A DNA stretch of 56,004 nt, taken from NCBI RefSeq assembly GCF_900141835.1, contig NZ_FQZD01000026.1, positions 1 to 56,004 on the forward strand, read 5' to 3'. Positions 1 to 7,901 of this stretch are shown piece after piece. Source of the DNA: Propionispora hippei DSM 15287 (GTDB lineage: Bacteria > Bacillota > Negativicutes > Propionisporales > Propionisporaceae). The first letter of the stretch is position 1, and the number at the start of each line of letters is the position of its first letter. A program made the position numbers and the translations under genes. The notes below the pieces were generated by a model. The model had not been told where the DNA came from and made no database searches. It saw only the letters and a program-made list of their open reading frames with translations.

Positions 1-162
1 TCTAAAATTTCCACACCTTTGTACTCACACAGCTTCCTTAGAATCACTCCTATATCCGCTTTTATTTTTCCATATATCACCTGTCTACGATATTTTGGTG
101 CAAATACTATATGATATTTGCACCGCCATTTACTATTGTGCTAAACTCTTAGTATCATCCAT
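1..162 (-). pseudogene. tnpA: IS200/IS605-type transposase TnpA, 5' fragment, frameshifted
   Basis: The minus strand starts with a good ribosome site (AAAGGAGG at about 170-178) and an ATG at 160-162, giving MDDTKSLAQ and then a TAG stop at 133-135. In another frame just past the stop the sequence reads SKWRCKYHIVFAPKYRRQ and continues with the pattern of IS200-type TnpA to the left edge of the window. Family members read straight through this point, so this copy carries a small indel of 1-2 bases near codon 9-10 and is probably inactive. The catalytic HUH and Tyr residues lie outside the window. Programmed frameshifting is possible but unlikely, because no slippery run is seen. Confidence 0.8.
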
Positions 163-263
163 TGGATGCGCCTCCTTTGTTTAGAGTTATGCGGTCGGCA
201 AACCTGCATTTATTCTAACAAAAGAGGCTGTTTTTTTCGACGTATAGCTATAAGCTTTTTGGA

Positions 264-284
264 ACCACATGCATAGCATGTGGT
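264..284. repeat. Hairpin near the IS200-type element end
   Basis: ACCACATGC and GCATGTGGT form a perfect 9-bp stem with an ATA loop, about 100 bp upstream of the tnpA start. IS200/IS605 elements carry subterminal hairpins that TnpA recognises, and the position upstream of tnpA suits the left-end hairpin. The exact element boundary cannot be fixed without a second copy. Confidence 0.5.
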
Positions 285-296
285 ATTCGCTTACGC

Positions 297-336
297 AAAA
301 AAACCACAAAGGACAATCTAAAAAAGATTGTCCTTT
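297..336 (-). terminator. Rho-independent terminator of the chemotaxis-type gene
   Basis: AAAGGACAATCT (308-319) pairs with AGATTGTCCTTT (325-336) around a 5-nt loop. On the minus strand the stem is followed by GTGG and a run of seven T (297-303). It lies about 25 bp past the stop of the minus-strand gene ending at 360. Confidence 0.85.
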
Positions 337-359
337 GCGTATTCGCTATTTTCCGTTGT

Positions 360-2273
360 TTACCGGCTACTGTTGGCGACCTTTCTGATCACATCATAGT
401 ACTCGTCTTTCGCTTCAATAAATCCAGTCAGCCCGCTGCGCTTCATAATCGCCCCCATTTCGCCCTGTGCCGTCATCGTCATCAGAGCCTGCTGTATCTG
501 CCGGATAATTTCCGGTTCCAGGCCGGGACGTGCGGCAATGGCATCCTTGGGGATAGGTTCTGTCTTGGTGAGAATGCGCAGATTGTCCACCGGCCGGCCG
601 GCAAGTCTGGCGGCATCAACCGCTTCCGAATAGGTCCCGCCGGCATCAACCGTTCCGTCCAGGACGGCTTCGATAACCCGGTTGTGGCTGCCAAGGAACA
701 CCGATTCACTAAAGAAGTGCTCCGGATCCTTCCCGGCCTGCAGCAGCATCGCCCGGGGATAAATATAGCCGGAAGCCGATTGCTTGTCTACAAAAGCAAA
801 CCGTTTATTGCGCAGGTGTTCCAGCGACTGAATATCACTGTCTTTGCGGGCAACAATGTATCCGACGTAGGATGCGTTGTTATTGACCACCGTGGTAACC
901 AAGGGCGTCACATTGCCTTTCGATTTGGCTGAAACATAGGCAAAGGGAGAAAACCAGCCTAAATCGATGGTATTATGCAACAAAGACCGCCCCAGCGAAT
1001 CGTAGTCGGAAACAATAATGACGCGAACCTGGAGACCCAGTTTCCGTCCCACCGCTTCCAGCAGCGGCGTATAGTTTTCTTTAATATTTTTGGGGTTAGT
1101 AAAAGGATTAAAGCCGAACACCAATTCATTCGCTTTTTTAAAATGAACAGCCACTTCCTGAATTTTATCCACCGTAGCCGTCATCTGCTTGGCATGAAGC
1201 AGAATTTCTTCCATACTTTTTTCCTGCTGGGCGATGCTCTGCAGCGCTTCCTGCGTGCCGCCAGCGATTTCCACAGTGGCCGAGCCGATACTTTCTACAG
1301 CAGTGGCCATTTGACCGGTGGTTCTTTGCTGATCGGTAGAAAGCTGGCACAGCTTGGCTACCGTTTCCTCAATCTGCTGAACCCGTTCCACCACTACCTG
1401 CATCCCTTCGGCCGAAGCTTTGGCCATCTGCCCGATTCCTTCAATTTTCGTCTTACCGCTTTGCATACTGGCTGTCGCGGCCTGCGTCTTGGCGGTAATA
1501 TCTTTTACCGTTTCCTCAATTTCCCGGCTTACCGCTTCACTTTCCCCGGATAATTTCCGGACCTCTTCGGCGACTACCGCAAAGCCGCGCCCGGCTTCGC
1601 CGGCTCTGGCCGCCTCAATGGCCGCATTCAAAGCCAATAAATTGGTCTGGCTGGCAATGCCCTGAATTTTACCGACAAATTCACCGATTTTTTGTGATGC
1701 TGCAATTAATTCATCCATGGCCACTACCGAATCCTGCACCACCTCTGCCACCTCCAGCATACTATTGCTGGATTTGACAATTTCCCGCTGATTATGTACC
1801 GTCAAGCTACAGGATTCTTGACATTGCTCCAATGCCGCCTGAGAGGCATTGGCAACTACAGCCGAATTGGCGGCGATTTCCTCTACCCCCGCTGAAGTTT
1901 CCTCGGCACTGCTGGCGGTGGTTTCACTTTCCCGGGCAATGTCATGGGACATGTTCGTCATCTTTTTTAGGGCTGTGCTGCTTTGGCTGACGACCCAGGC
2001 CAATTGTTGAGAAATAAAAGACAATGATTCCGCAATTCCATACATATCAATCGTTTCATCCGGAGGCACAACAGCCTCCTTGCGTTCTGGCGTTACAGGA
2101 ATTTCTCTGGCTTTTTCAGGCGAAAACTGAGACAAGATGACCCCCGACACGGTTGCCAGACAAATGACAACGCCAACAGACCAAAAAAAACCCGCTTGTT
2201 GCGCTATAACGGCAGCCAACATTCCCGTAACAATTAAAACCGTAACAAAACAGCCGATCAATTTCGTCTGCAA
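360..2273 (-). CDS. Methyl-accepting chemotaxis-type protein with C-terminal PhnD-like substrate-binding domain
   Basis: The 637-aa protein has two hydrophobic segments at about 5-25 and 29-49, then a long coiled-coil methyl-accepting signalling domain (about 100-375) with the conserved hairpin tip [20 protein letters not shown] (about 216-235). From about 384 to 632 it resembles periplasmic phosphonate/phosphate-type binding proteins (PhnD family): [38 protein letters not shown]. There is almost no loop between the two membrane segments, so both the signalling domain and the binding domain should face the cytoplasm. The normal order is an external sensor first and the signalling domain last. 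The start codon is TTG, placed by the GGAGAGG ribosome site 5 nt upstream. It is monocistronic with its own terminator. The ligand is unknown. The family calls are firm; the topology is inferred. Confidence 0.88.
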   Translation of the reverse strand: MQTKLIGCFVTVLIVTGMLAAVIAQQAGFFWSVGVVICLATVSGVILSQFSPEKAREIPVTPERKEAVVPPDETIDMYGIAESLSFISQQLAWVVSQSSTALKKMTNMSHDIARESETTASSAEETSAGVEEIAANSAVVANASQAALEQCQESCSLTVHNQREIVKSSNSMLEVAEVVQDSVVAMDELIAASQKIGEFVGKIQGIASQTNLLALNAAIEAARAGEAGRGFAVVAEEVRKLSGESEAVSREIEETVKDITAKTQAATASMQSGKTKIEGIGQMAKASAEGMQVVVERVQQIEETVAKLCQLSTDQQRTTGQMATAVESIGSATVEIAGGTQEALQSIAQQEKSMEEILLHAKQMTATVDKIQEVAVHFKKANELVFGFNPFTNPKNIKENYTPLLEAVGRKLGLQVRVIIVSDYDSLGRSLLHNTIDLGWFSPFAYVSAKSKGNVTPLVTTVVNNNASYVGYIVARKDSDIQSLEHLRNKRFAFVDKQSASGYIYPRAMLLQAGKDPEHFFSESVFLGSHNRVIEAVLDGTVDAGGTYSEAVDAARLAGRPVDNLRILTKTEPIPKDAIAARPGLEPEIIRQIQQALMTMTAQGEMGAIMKRSGLTGFIEAKDEYYDVIRKVANSSR

Positions 2274-2417
2274 TGCAACCTCTCCTCTACTCCTGGTATA
2301 CTTTATACATGCTTTTGCATGCGATGGCTGAAAGACTTCTGTCGCCCGGCTTCGCCTCTGTCCGGTTACCGCACTCTCACTCCTTCCCCGTCGTTTGCTG
2401 CAGCCCCCATCTCCACA

Positions 2418-2445
2418 TGTATAACAGACTTATTTATATAGACAA
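2418..2445 (-). promoter_or_regulatory. Probable promoter of the chemotaxis-type gene, with ~140-nt leader
   Basis: On the minus strand TTGTCT (2440-2445) and TATACA (2418-2423) are separated by 16 bp. The predicted transcript has about 140 nt before the TTG start. It includes a GCATGC/GCATG hairpin near 2311-2326 and GC-rich stretches around 2335-2400 that could fold. I could not assign the leader to a known riboswitch class. The rest of 2274-2689 holds the two hairpins listed separately and no convincing gene. Confidence 0.45.
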
Positions 2446-2448
2446 AAC

Positions 2449-2480
2449 CCCCTTGTACTCGTTGCCACGAACACAAGGGG
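2449..2480 (-). terminator. Hairpin, possible terminator below the mannitol-type operon
   Basis: CCCCTTGT pairs with ACAAGGGG. Inside it TCGT pairs with ACGA around a TGCC loop, with a symmetric AC/AC internal loop. On the minus strand it is followed by GTTTTGTC, a weak T-run. It sits about 210 bp beyond the mtlD stop and just upstream of the -35 of the next gene, so it may insulate the two units. Confidence 0.45.
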
Positions 2481-2652
2481 ATTCTCTAGTTATCCATCCT
2501 GTTTATTTATGCAATTGTACCTATGTATTTTTATGTCGAATCGCGAACCGCTATTCTGTTTTTACATTTGCAACCATCTACAGTTTACAGAATTTTTTAT
2601 TTTTTGTCAATAAAGCGATTTGTGTGAAATATTAGAAAAACCCTTATTTGCC

Positions 2653-2676
2653 GCCGGAAAATCCCTTTTCCCCGGC
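2653..2676 (-). terminator. Weak terminator candidate directly after mtlD
   Basis: GCCGG (2653-2657) pairs with CCGGC (2672-2676) and AAAA pairs with TTTT, with a 2-nt bulge. On the minus strand a T5 run (2636-2640) follows about 12 nt later. The distance from stem to T-run is longer than usual, so this is tentative. Confidence 0.35.
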
Positions 2677-2689
2677 CAGCCATACCAGC

Positions 2690-3871
2690 TTATACCCTGC
2701 CAGTCCTTCCCGTTAATTTCCGTAACTCATCTAGTTTTGCTTTAATCAAATTCAGCAACGGCCCTTCCTTGCCCAGACCGCTGTAGTGTAGCAAAGTTTG
2801 CTCCAGACCATTGTCCCTCAAATAGATTTGCAATTGTTCCGCTTCTTCATCCTGCTCCGCATCATACAGCAAAGCAGCCGCAATTCCCATACTTACATAC
2901 TCGGCCGGCAGATTTCTGGCTAGCAGTTGCCTGGCCGGAGCGACAAGGCGCTCATTCATGCCCAGCTTGCGAAGGGGTGAGCGAGCCACTCTTGCTATCT
3001 GGTCAGCTAATAAGGGATTGGCAAACCGCCGCAGCAGCGTTTGAATATACGTTTGTAACTCTACCGGGGAAAATCCGTGTTTCACCTGTAACAGGCAAGC
3101 GGTCTCCGTCAACGCCCGGTTTACAACGGTTAGAATTTCCGGCTGCGCCAACGCCTGCTGGATGGTTGCGCAACGGTACAAATAACCCATATACGCTGTT
3201 ATGGCATGGGCGGCATTGACTAAAAACAGCTTTCTTTCAATGTATGGCTCCAGCTCCCGCACATAGCTGACATTCTGCAGCGGTTTTATACCGTCAATCA
3301 ACTGACTTTCATTAACGGTCATTTCATAAAACCGTTCCACATAAGCTGTCGTTATCTCTCCTTGCTGCCTGTTTATCGCCTGCCGGTCAATGGCTACATT
3401 AGGAAAGCCGCTTACGACTTCAGCCGCCTGTTGTTCCGCCGGGGTAAGCTGCCGGTAAACCGCCGCTTTTAAAACCGAACTGGCGTTAACCGCGTTTTCA
3501 CAGGCCATAATATGCAAGGGCTTTTGATTTTTCTTCATTCTTTCCCGCAAGCCCTTGGCAATGACACCGGCAATATGGTCCAGCATGGTCACAAATACTG
3601 CCGTGGTAATCAAATCAGCCTCGACAATGGCCTCAATAACCGCCTGTTCCTCACCGGCATCAAGAGCCGAAACACCGGCAATAACTTCCCTGCCGTCCTG
3701 TTCGTCAATGAATACTACTTCATAGCTTTTTTTCTCACGCAAAGCCTGCACCAAGGTTTTGTTAACATCAACAAAAGTAACCGCATAGCCCGAATGGTGC
3801 AGCAGGCTGCCGATAAAGCCGCGTCCAATATTGCCTGCACCGAAATGCACCGCTCTCATCAAAGCATCCAT
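2690..3871 (-). CDS. mtlD: Mannitol-1-phosphate 5-dehydrogenase
   Basis: The protein oxidises mannitol-1-phosphate to fructose-6-phosphate with NAD in the cytoplasm. The N-terminal Rossmann motif VHFGAGNIGRGFIG and VDVN, together with the length (393 aa, or 389 from the second Met), match MtlD. Two ATGs compete. The first (3871) directly abuts GGGAG. The second (3859) starts MRAVHFGAG as the family usually does but is 12 nt from that site, so the true start is uncertain by four codons. It is the last gene of the minus-strand operon that begins with the EIICB transporter at 9290. The strong MtlD call is the best evidence that the operon handles a hexitol. Confidence 0.93.
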   Translation of the reverse strand: MDALMRAVHFGAGNIGRGFIGSLLHHSGYAVTFVDVNKTLVQALREKKSYEVVFIDEQDGREVIAGVSALDAGEEQAVIEAIVEADLITTAVFVTMLDHIAGVIAKGLRERMKKNQKPLHIMACENAVNASSVLKAAVYRQLTPAEQQAAEVVSGFPNVAIDRQAINRQQGEITTAYVERFYEMTVNESQLIDGIKPLQNVSYVRELEPYIERKLFLVNAAHAITAYMGYLYRCATIQQALAQPEILTVVNRALTETACLLQVKHGFSPVELQTYIQTLLRRFANPLLADQIARVARSPLRKLGMNERLVAPARQLLARNLPAEYVSMGIAAALLYDAEQDEEAEQLQIYLRDNGLEQTLLHYSGLGKEGPLLNLIKAKLDELRKLTGRTGRV

Positions 3872-3881
3872 CTCCCTGCCG

Positions 3882-4439
3882 CTATTCTAAATTGGCATGA
3901 AACTGCCACAAAGTTTTAAGCTCAATTTGTTCTTTTTCCACAATCATTTTGGCAATGGTATCGCCCAAAAGCAGCAGCGTTTGTTCAAACAAACTCGACA
4001 TAGGCTGCTGGGACTGGATTTCATCAGCTAAATACAGCTTGGTCTGGACGGGAATTCTCACCATTAAATCGGTAATCGGTGCCAATGAACTTTGTGGATT
4101 AGATCCCAGGTGAACGACTTTGCCACCGATTTGTTTTGCCTTACGGGCAATAGCCACCGGAACCAGTGATTCACCGCTGCCTGATGCCACCACCAGCATA
4201 TCCTTATCGGTCATCGCCGGTTCAGTAATCTGACCGACAATGTAAGTAGCAATACCCAAATGAGCCAGCCGCTTGGCAAAGGCCTCTACCGCCAGCTTCA
4301 CCCGGCCGACACCAATGAAAAAGACCTTCTCCGACTCTAGCAGCAGCTCAATAAATTGCTTCACATCGTCTTCCTTCACTTTTCCCAGTGCCGTTTCGCA
4401 TTCCTCCAGAATCGTTTGATACGTCTCCCGGTAACTCAT
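3882..4439 (-). CDS. SIS-domain sugar isomerase, 6-phospho-3-hexuloisomerase-like
   Basis: A 185-aa protein with one SIS domain. FFIGVGRVKLAVEAFAKRLAHLG at the N-terminal end, VVASGSGES in the middle and QQPMSSLFEQ near the C terminus resemble 6-phospho-3-hexuloisomerase (HxlB/PHI), which interconverts a 3-hexulose-6-phosphate and fructose-6-phosphate. I place the start at the ATG at 4437-4439, preceded by AAGGATG at a good distance; an upstream GTG at 4457 would overlap the previous gene by 4 nt. No hexulose-phosphate synthase lies next to it, so a formaldehyde-fixing role is not supported. A role in rearranging the imported sugar phosphate is inferred. SIS proteins are diverse, so the substrate is uncertain. 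Confidence 0.75.
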   Translation of the reverse strand: MSYRETYQTILEECETALGKVKEDDVKQFIELLLESEKVFFIGVGRVKLAVEAFAKRLAHLGIATYIVGQITEPAMTDKDMLVVASGSGESLVPVAIARKAKQIGGKVVHLGSNPQSSLAPITDLMVRIPVQTKLYLADEIQSQQPMSSLFEQTLLLLGDTIAKMIVEKEQIELKTLWQFHANLE

Positions 4440-4453
4440 AGTCACCCATCCTT

Positions 4454-5179
4454 TCACGAAAAATTCCTCGCCGCCAGCCCCTGGGTAATTTTGTCCTTCA
4501 TTTGACGGTAGTTTTCAGCCAGCGTCCGTTCCCGGCTGAATAAGCTGGTGCTTCCGGCCACCAGGCAGTCGGCCCCGGCAGCAACCACCGCCGGAATAGC
4601 CTCCAGCGAAACCCGTCCATCCACCATAATTCTCGTCGTCCGGCCGCTGCGCCGGATATATTGCCGGCATTCCTCAATCTTGCGCAGGGCGTAGGGCACC
4701 ATAGCTTCGCCCTGGTTTCCGGCATAGCCCGGACTAATCAGCATCAGCAATACATAATCACAGTGTTCAAGCACATAATCCAGCACCGACAAGGGAGTCG
4801 CCGGATTCAGGGCAATTCCTGCCTGGCAGCCGGCTGCCTTAATCATTTGCAGCAGCCGTTCCACATGAAAAGCCGCCTCATAATGGAACGTAATACTTTG
4901 CACTCCGATAGCCAGCAATTCCTTAATAAAAAACTCATTATCGGTGGCCATAACATGTACATCAAAATCCATTCGGCACCGTTTACGCAGTTGTGCCACT
5001 GTAGCCAGCCCCAACGGCATGCTGGGACTGAAGTGGCCGTCAATTAAATCGACATGCAGCGAACGAATGCCGAGCGCTTCCATTTGCTGTACTTCCTCAG
5101 CCACATTGCACAGGTCCGTACAAATCAGCGAAGGAGAAATTTCTACCAATTCCTGCTTTATCATTTCTGCCTCTCCCAC
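4454..5179 (-). CDS. Ribulose-phosphate 3-epimerase family protein
   Basis: A TIM-barrel epimerase of the Rpe/AlsE family (241 aa). Conserved blocks are visible in order: ISPSL, LHVDLIDGHFSPSMPLG, DVHVM, ALNPATPL, ISPGYAGNQ, MVDGRVSL and VAGSTSLF. The metal-binding His/Asp pattern (HVD, DVH and the late VDG) is kept. Family members invert C3 of ketose phosphates such as ribulose-5-phosphate or allulose-6-phosphate. The sequence departs from housekeeping Rpe in several loops (for example ISPGYAGNQ for NPGFGGQ), which suggests a dedicated catabolic enzyme. The start may be this GTG or the ATG at 5162-5164; both have ribosome sites. It lies between EIIA and the SIS isomerase. Confidence 0.82.
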   Translation of the reverse strand: MGEAEMIKQELVEISPSLICTDLCNVAEEVQQMEALGIRSLHVDLIDGHFSPSMPLGLATVAQLRKRCRMDFDVHVMATDNEFFIKELLAIGVQSITFHYEAAFHVERLLQMIKAAGCQAGIALNPATPLSVLDYVLEHCDYVLLMLISPGYAGNQGEAMVPYALRKIEECRQYIRRSGRTTRIMVDGRVSLEAIPAVVAAGADCLVAGSTSLFSRERTLAENYRQMKDKITQGLAARNFS

Positions 5180-5196
5180 ATGCTCTCCTCACTTTC

Positions 5197-5643
5197 TCAG
5201 ACTTCATTAAGTTTTAATAAAGTTTCATATATTTCAGCAGCCTGCTCGGTCTGTACCAAACGGTTGACCGTAGCCATGTCTTGAATAGTTAGAGCGATTC
5301 GGGACAGAATCGCCAGATGATCGTCGCCGGCACCGGCTATGCCGATGACTAAATAGGCCTTATCTCCGTTATAGTCAATTCCTTCTTTATACTGCAGCAC
5401 AACAATCCCGGACCGGAGAATTTCCTGTTTAGCTCCATGAGTTCCGTGAGGAATGGCAACGCCATTGCCGATATACGTATTACAAACTGTTTCCCGTTCC
5501 AGCATGCCCTGTATATAGGATTTGCGCACATAACCCCTATCTACCAGCATGTTCCCTGCCGCTATAATCGCTGCTTCCTTTGATGTGGTTGCCAGGTTGA
5601 TTGCAATATTTTCCGGCAATAAAATAGTTTGTTCCATATCCAT
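5197..5643 (-). CDS. mtlF: PTS EIIA component, mannitol/fructose type
   Basis: A 148-aa cytoplasmic phosphotransfer protein. The active-site histidine is H66 in GVAIPHGTHG, typical of the mannitol/fructose EIIA family. It would take phosphate from HPr and pass it to the EIIB domain of the EIICB at 7902-9290. Its place directly after the regulator and its full domain length support a separate MtlF. GGGGGAA abuts the first ATG, so the ATG two codons in (5635-5637) is also a possible start. General PTS proteins (EI, HPr) are not in the window. Confidence 0.9.
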   Translation of the reverse strand: MDMEQTILLPENIAINLATTSKEAAIIAAGNMLVDRGYVRKSYIQGMLERETVCNTYIGNGVAIPHGTHGAKQEILRSGIVVLQYKEGIDYNGDKAYLVIGIAGAGDDHLAILSRIALTIQDMATVNRLVQTEQAAEIYETLLKLNEV

Positions 5644-5654
5644 TTCCCCCAGAC

Positions 5655-7736
5655 TTATGATATAAAGTTAAACAGAATGCGGCTGATGCTTTCTACCGCT
5701 ATTTCCTTATTCCCGTCACAAACCTCATATAAGAATGTTTTATCAACGATCAAGGCTTTACTGATCTGGCTGACCATTTCTACGATCCGGTCATCATCTT
5801 CCTGTGGCAGAACAACAATAAAGGCTGTGCGGATCTTCGCCGGCGGATCGTTAGTCAAATCGTCAACCGGAACAGCCAGTCTGGCAATCCCCACCCGCAG
5901 GCAATCACCGGCCCGGCAGTGCAATAAGACCAGGCCTTTCTCATCAATGACCGTACTGCCATACTCCTCTCGCTTAAGCAGATTTCTTAAAATTGTTGCC
6001 TGCAGGGCCTCGGCATCAACAATGGTCCTCGCGATGTGGCCAATCAATTCTTGTTTTGTTTTCACAACAAGCTGGTCCTGATAGTAAAAATGCTCCAGCA
6101 GCCGATGAATGAGCGCCAGATAATATCCCGTATCCTTGCCGCCACTCTCGGGCTGCTTGGTTTGAACTGCCTTATCGGTAACTCTTTTCGTAATGGAAAC
6201 AATGTTTTTCCGTTCTTCAATTTCATTGATTTTCCGGTTCAACCGCAGCTTGTCTTCCTCCCTGAGCAGCGGATTGACCACGACTACGGGAAGGATAAAG
6301 GTTTCGATCTTCACGGAAGAAATAATTAAATCAATCCCCTGTTCCGACAGTTCAATTTCATTGATCGCATGACTGGATATGGTCGCCACAATATTCACCG
6401 GCTTGACTTCCTGTTTGATTTTTTCCACCAGTATCTTGGAAGTGCCAATGCCGCTCATGCAGATCACGATAGCCCGGATTGATTTTGCATTGTTTTCCAG
6501 GGCAACCAGCGATGCGGCAAAATGAATGGTAATATAGCCTACTTCCTCGTCGCTGACCGGCTTACCGATAACCTCTTCCAAAAAGGCAATGTGTTTTTTT
6601 ACTACGTCAAAAATGTGACGGTAATCGGACTTAATCGGTTCCAGGAAATTGTTTGTCACCTTCACTTCCATACTGGCCCGGATCATTAGCAGCTTAAGAT
6701 GGTCAAGCAGCCGCTTCAACAAATCTTTGTCATAGTCAAGCTTGACCTGCAGTTCCTGTTGAATATTGTTGATAATCTTGTAGGCAAGCTCCGCCAACTG
6801 GCTGTCAGGCTGTGACTGTTCTACTGCCAGGCCCTGCCGCCGGCGCGCCGCCACAAAATGAATCAGGATATTGTACACGTCGCAGTCCTGCAGCGTCAGA
6901 TTGTAATATTTTTCAATAACCCGCAGCAGTTTTATGATATAATCGTATTGGGCAAAGCTTTTAACCGTCTGTACGCTTTCCCGGTCCAGGACAAGTTTTT
7001 TCTCCTGTCTTTGGACCATCAGGCCCAATAGCAAAATTAGCTTAAAGTAGGATTCGTCCACAAGTGATTCTTTGATATTCTTATCATAGTTATCTACTAT
7101 TTTCTTGATATTTTCGAGCAGGTGGCCATCCATCAATCCGGCCAGCTTGATTTTGGTATAGCGCGACAGTTCCTTCTTAAAGAAATCAGGACCCATAAAC
7201 TCAATATAGCTGTAATGAATATTCCTCGTATCAATATGGCTGATCAGCAAATTAACGATGGCATCCCGAAAAGCTTTCTCAGCGCCTGTCACAAAGAGAC
7301 CGTTGCCACGACAGCGGACAAGAACCAGCCCTTGCTGGGAAAACCATGGCTCTATTTCCTCCAGGTCCCGGCCAACCGTACCGAGTGATATTTTTAAAGC
7401 CGATGAAAAGTAATACGATTTCGCCGGTTCCTGCAGGCCTAGCAGTTCACAAATCAGGACGATCTTACGTTCAACAGCCGGTAAACCGCTGCTGTCATTC
7501 TTATTGACCAGTTTTTTCAGCTTCGTTCGTTCTTCGTCAGGGAGAATTAACCGGATTCCCTCGCCGCGTCTGGTGTCAACTTGGATACGGTGATTATGAA
7601 AATACCCTTCCAGACTCTTGATATGCCGGGCAACCGTCCGGACACTGATATCCAATCTGTCCGAAATATAACTATACGTGATGTATTCATATTCACTGAG
7701 TAATAATTCTAAAATAGCCATTACTTGCTTATCCAT
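5655..7736 (-). CDS. mtlR: MtlR-type PTS-controlled transcriptional activator
   Basis: A 693-aa multi-domain regulator. An N-terminal helix-turn-helix (about 1-65, ISDRLDISVRTVARHIKSLE) marks it as a DNA-binding activator, not an RNA-binding BglG antiterminator. Two PRD regions follow (about 170-400), then an EIIB-like domain with the Cys motif ICMSGIGTSKI (about 415-500) and a C-terminal EIIA-like domain (about 540-690) with VLLHCRA containing the likely phosphorylated His. In the family, phosphorylation of these domains sets activity by sugar supply and carbon status. It sits inside the operon it should control. The start is supported by GGAAGGAA upstream of the ATG. Confidence 0.9.
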   Translation of the reverse strand: MDKQVMAILELLLSEYEYITYSYISDRLDISVRTVARHIKSLEGYFHNHRIQVDTRRGEGIRLILPDEERTKLKKLVNKNDSSGLPAVERKIVLICELLGLQEPAKSYYFSSALKISLGTVGRDLEEIEPWFSQQGLVLVRCRGNGLFVTGAEKAFRDAIVNLLISHIDTRNIHYSYIEFMGPDFFKKELSRYTKIKLAGLMDGHLLENIKKIVDNYDKNIKESLVDESYFKLILLLGLMVQRQEKKLVLDRESVQTVKSFAQYDYIIKLLRVIEKYYNLTLQDCDVYNILIHFVAARRRQGLAVEQSQPDSQLAELAYKIINNIQQELQVKLDYDKDLLKRLLDHLKLLMIRASMEVKVTNNFLEPIKSDYRHIFDVVKKHIAFLEEVIGKPVSDEEVGYITIHFAASLVALENNAKSIRAIVICMSGIGTSKILVEKIKQEVKPVNIVATISSHAINEIELSEQGIDLIISSVKIETFILPVVVVNPLLREEDKLRLNRKINEIEERKNIVSITKRVTDKAVQTKQPESGGKDTGYYLALIHRLLEHFYYQDQLVVKTKQELIGHIARTIVDAEALQATILRNLLKREEYGSTVIDEKGLVLLHCRAGDCLRVGIARLAVPVDDLTNDPPAKIRTAFIVVLPQEDDDRIVEMVSQISKALIVDKTFLYEVCDGNKEIAVESISRILFNFIS

Positions 7737-7784
7737 AACACCATTCCTTCCGCGTTAAACCGGAAACCCTCTAGTTGTTGTTAT

Positions 7785-7839
7785 CTGAACAGCGGCCTTT
7801 ATGGTAGCGGGAAACTATACATCAAAAACCGCTGTTCAG
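7785..7839 (-). other. Intercistronic stem-loop between mtlA and mtlR
   Basis: CTGAACAGCGG (7785-7795) and CCGCTGTTCAG (7829-7839) form a perfect 11-bp stem around a 33-nt loop in the 165-nt gap between the EIICB and regulator genes. A second inverted repeat (GACTC/GAGTC, about 7862-7879) lies nearer the EIICB stop. There is no T-run on the minus strand, so it is more likely an mRNA processing or stability element, allowing different EIICB and MtlR levels, than a terminator. Confidence 0.55.
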
Positions 7840-7901
7840 TAGCCAGGCAATGCAACCAACGGGACTCCACTCCCGAGTCGTTGTATTTGCCTTTTTTTAT
7901 T

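Noticed and set aside
2534-2540. TGTCGAA matches to the Spo0A box here, at 13124-13130 and in the terminator at 35886-35893
   Set aside because: A 7-mer is expected several times by chance in 56 kb, and none lies at a convincing promoter of a sporulation gene.
2273-2635. 120-codon plus-strand frame
   Set aside because: No ribosome site and no recognisable protein pattern. It overlaps the leader and start of the minus-strand chemotaxis-type gene.
3882-5179. Ribulose monophosphate (formaldehyde fixation) module
   Set aside because: The second gene has Rpe-type motifs (VDLIDGHF, ISPGYAG), not those of hexulose-6-phosphate synthase, so only the isomerase half would be present.
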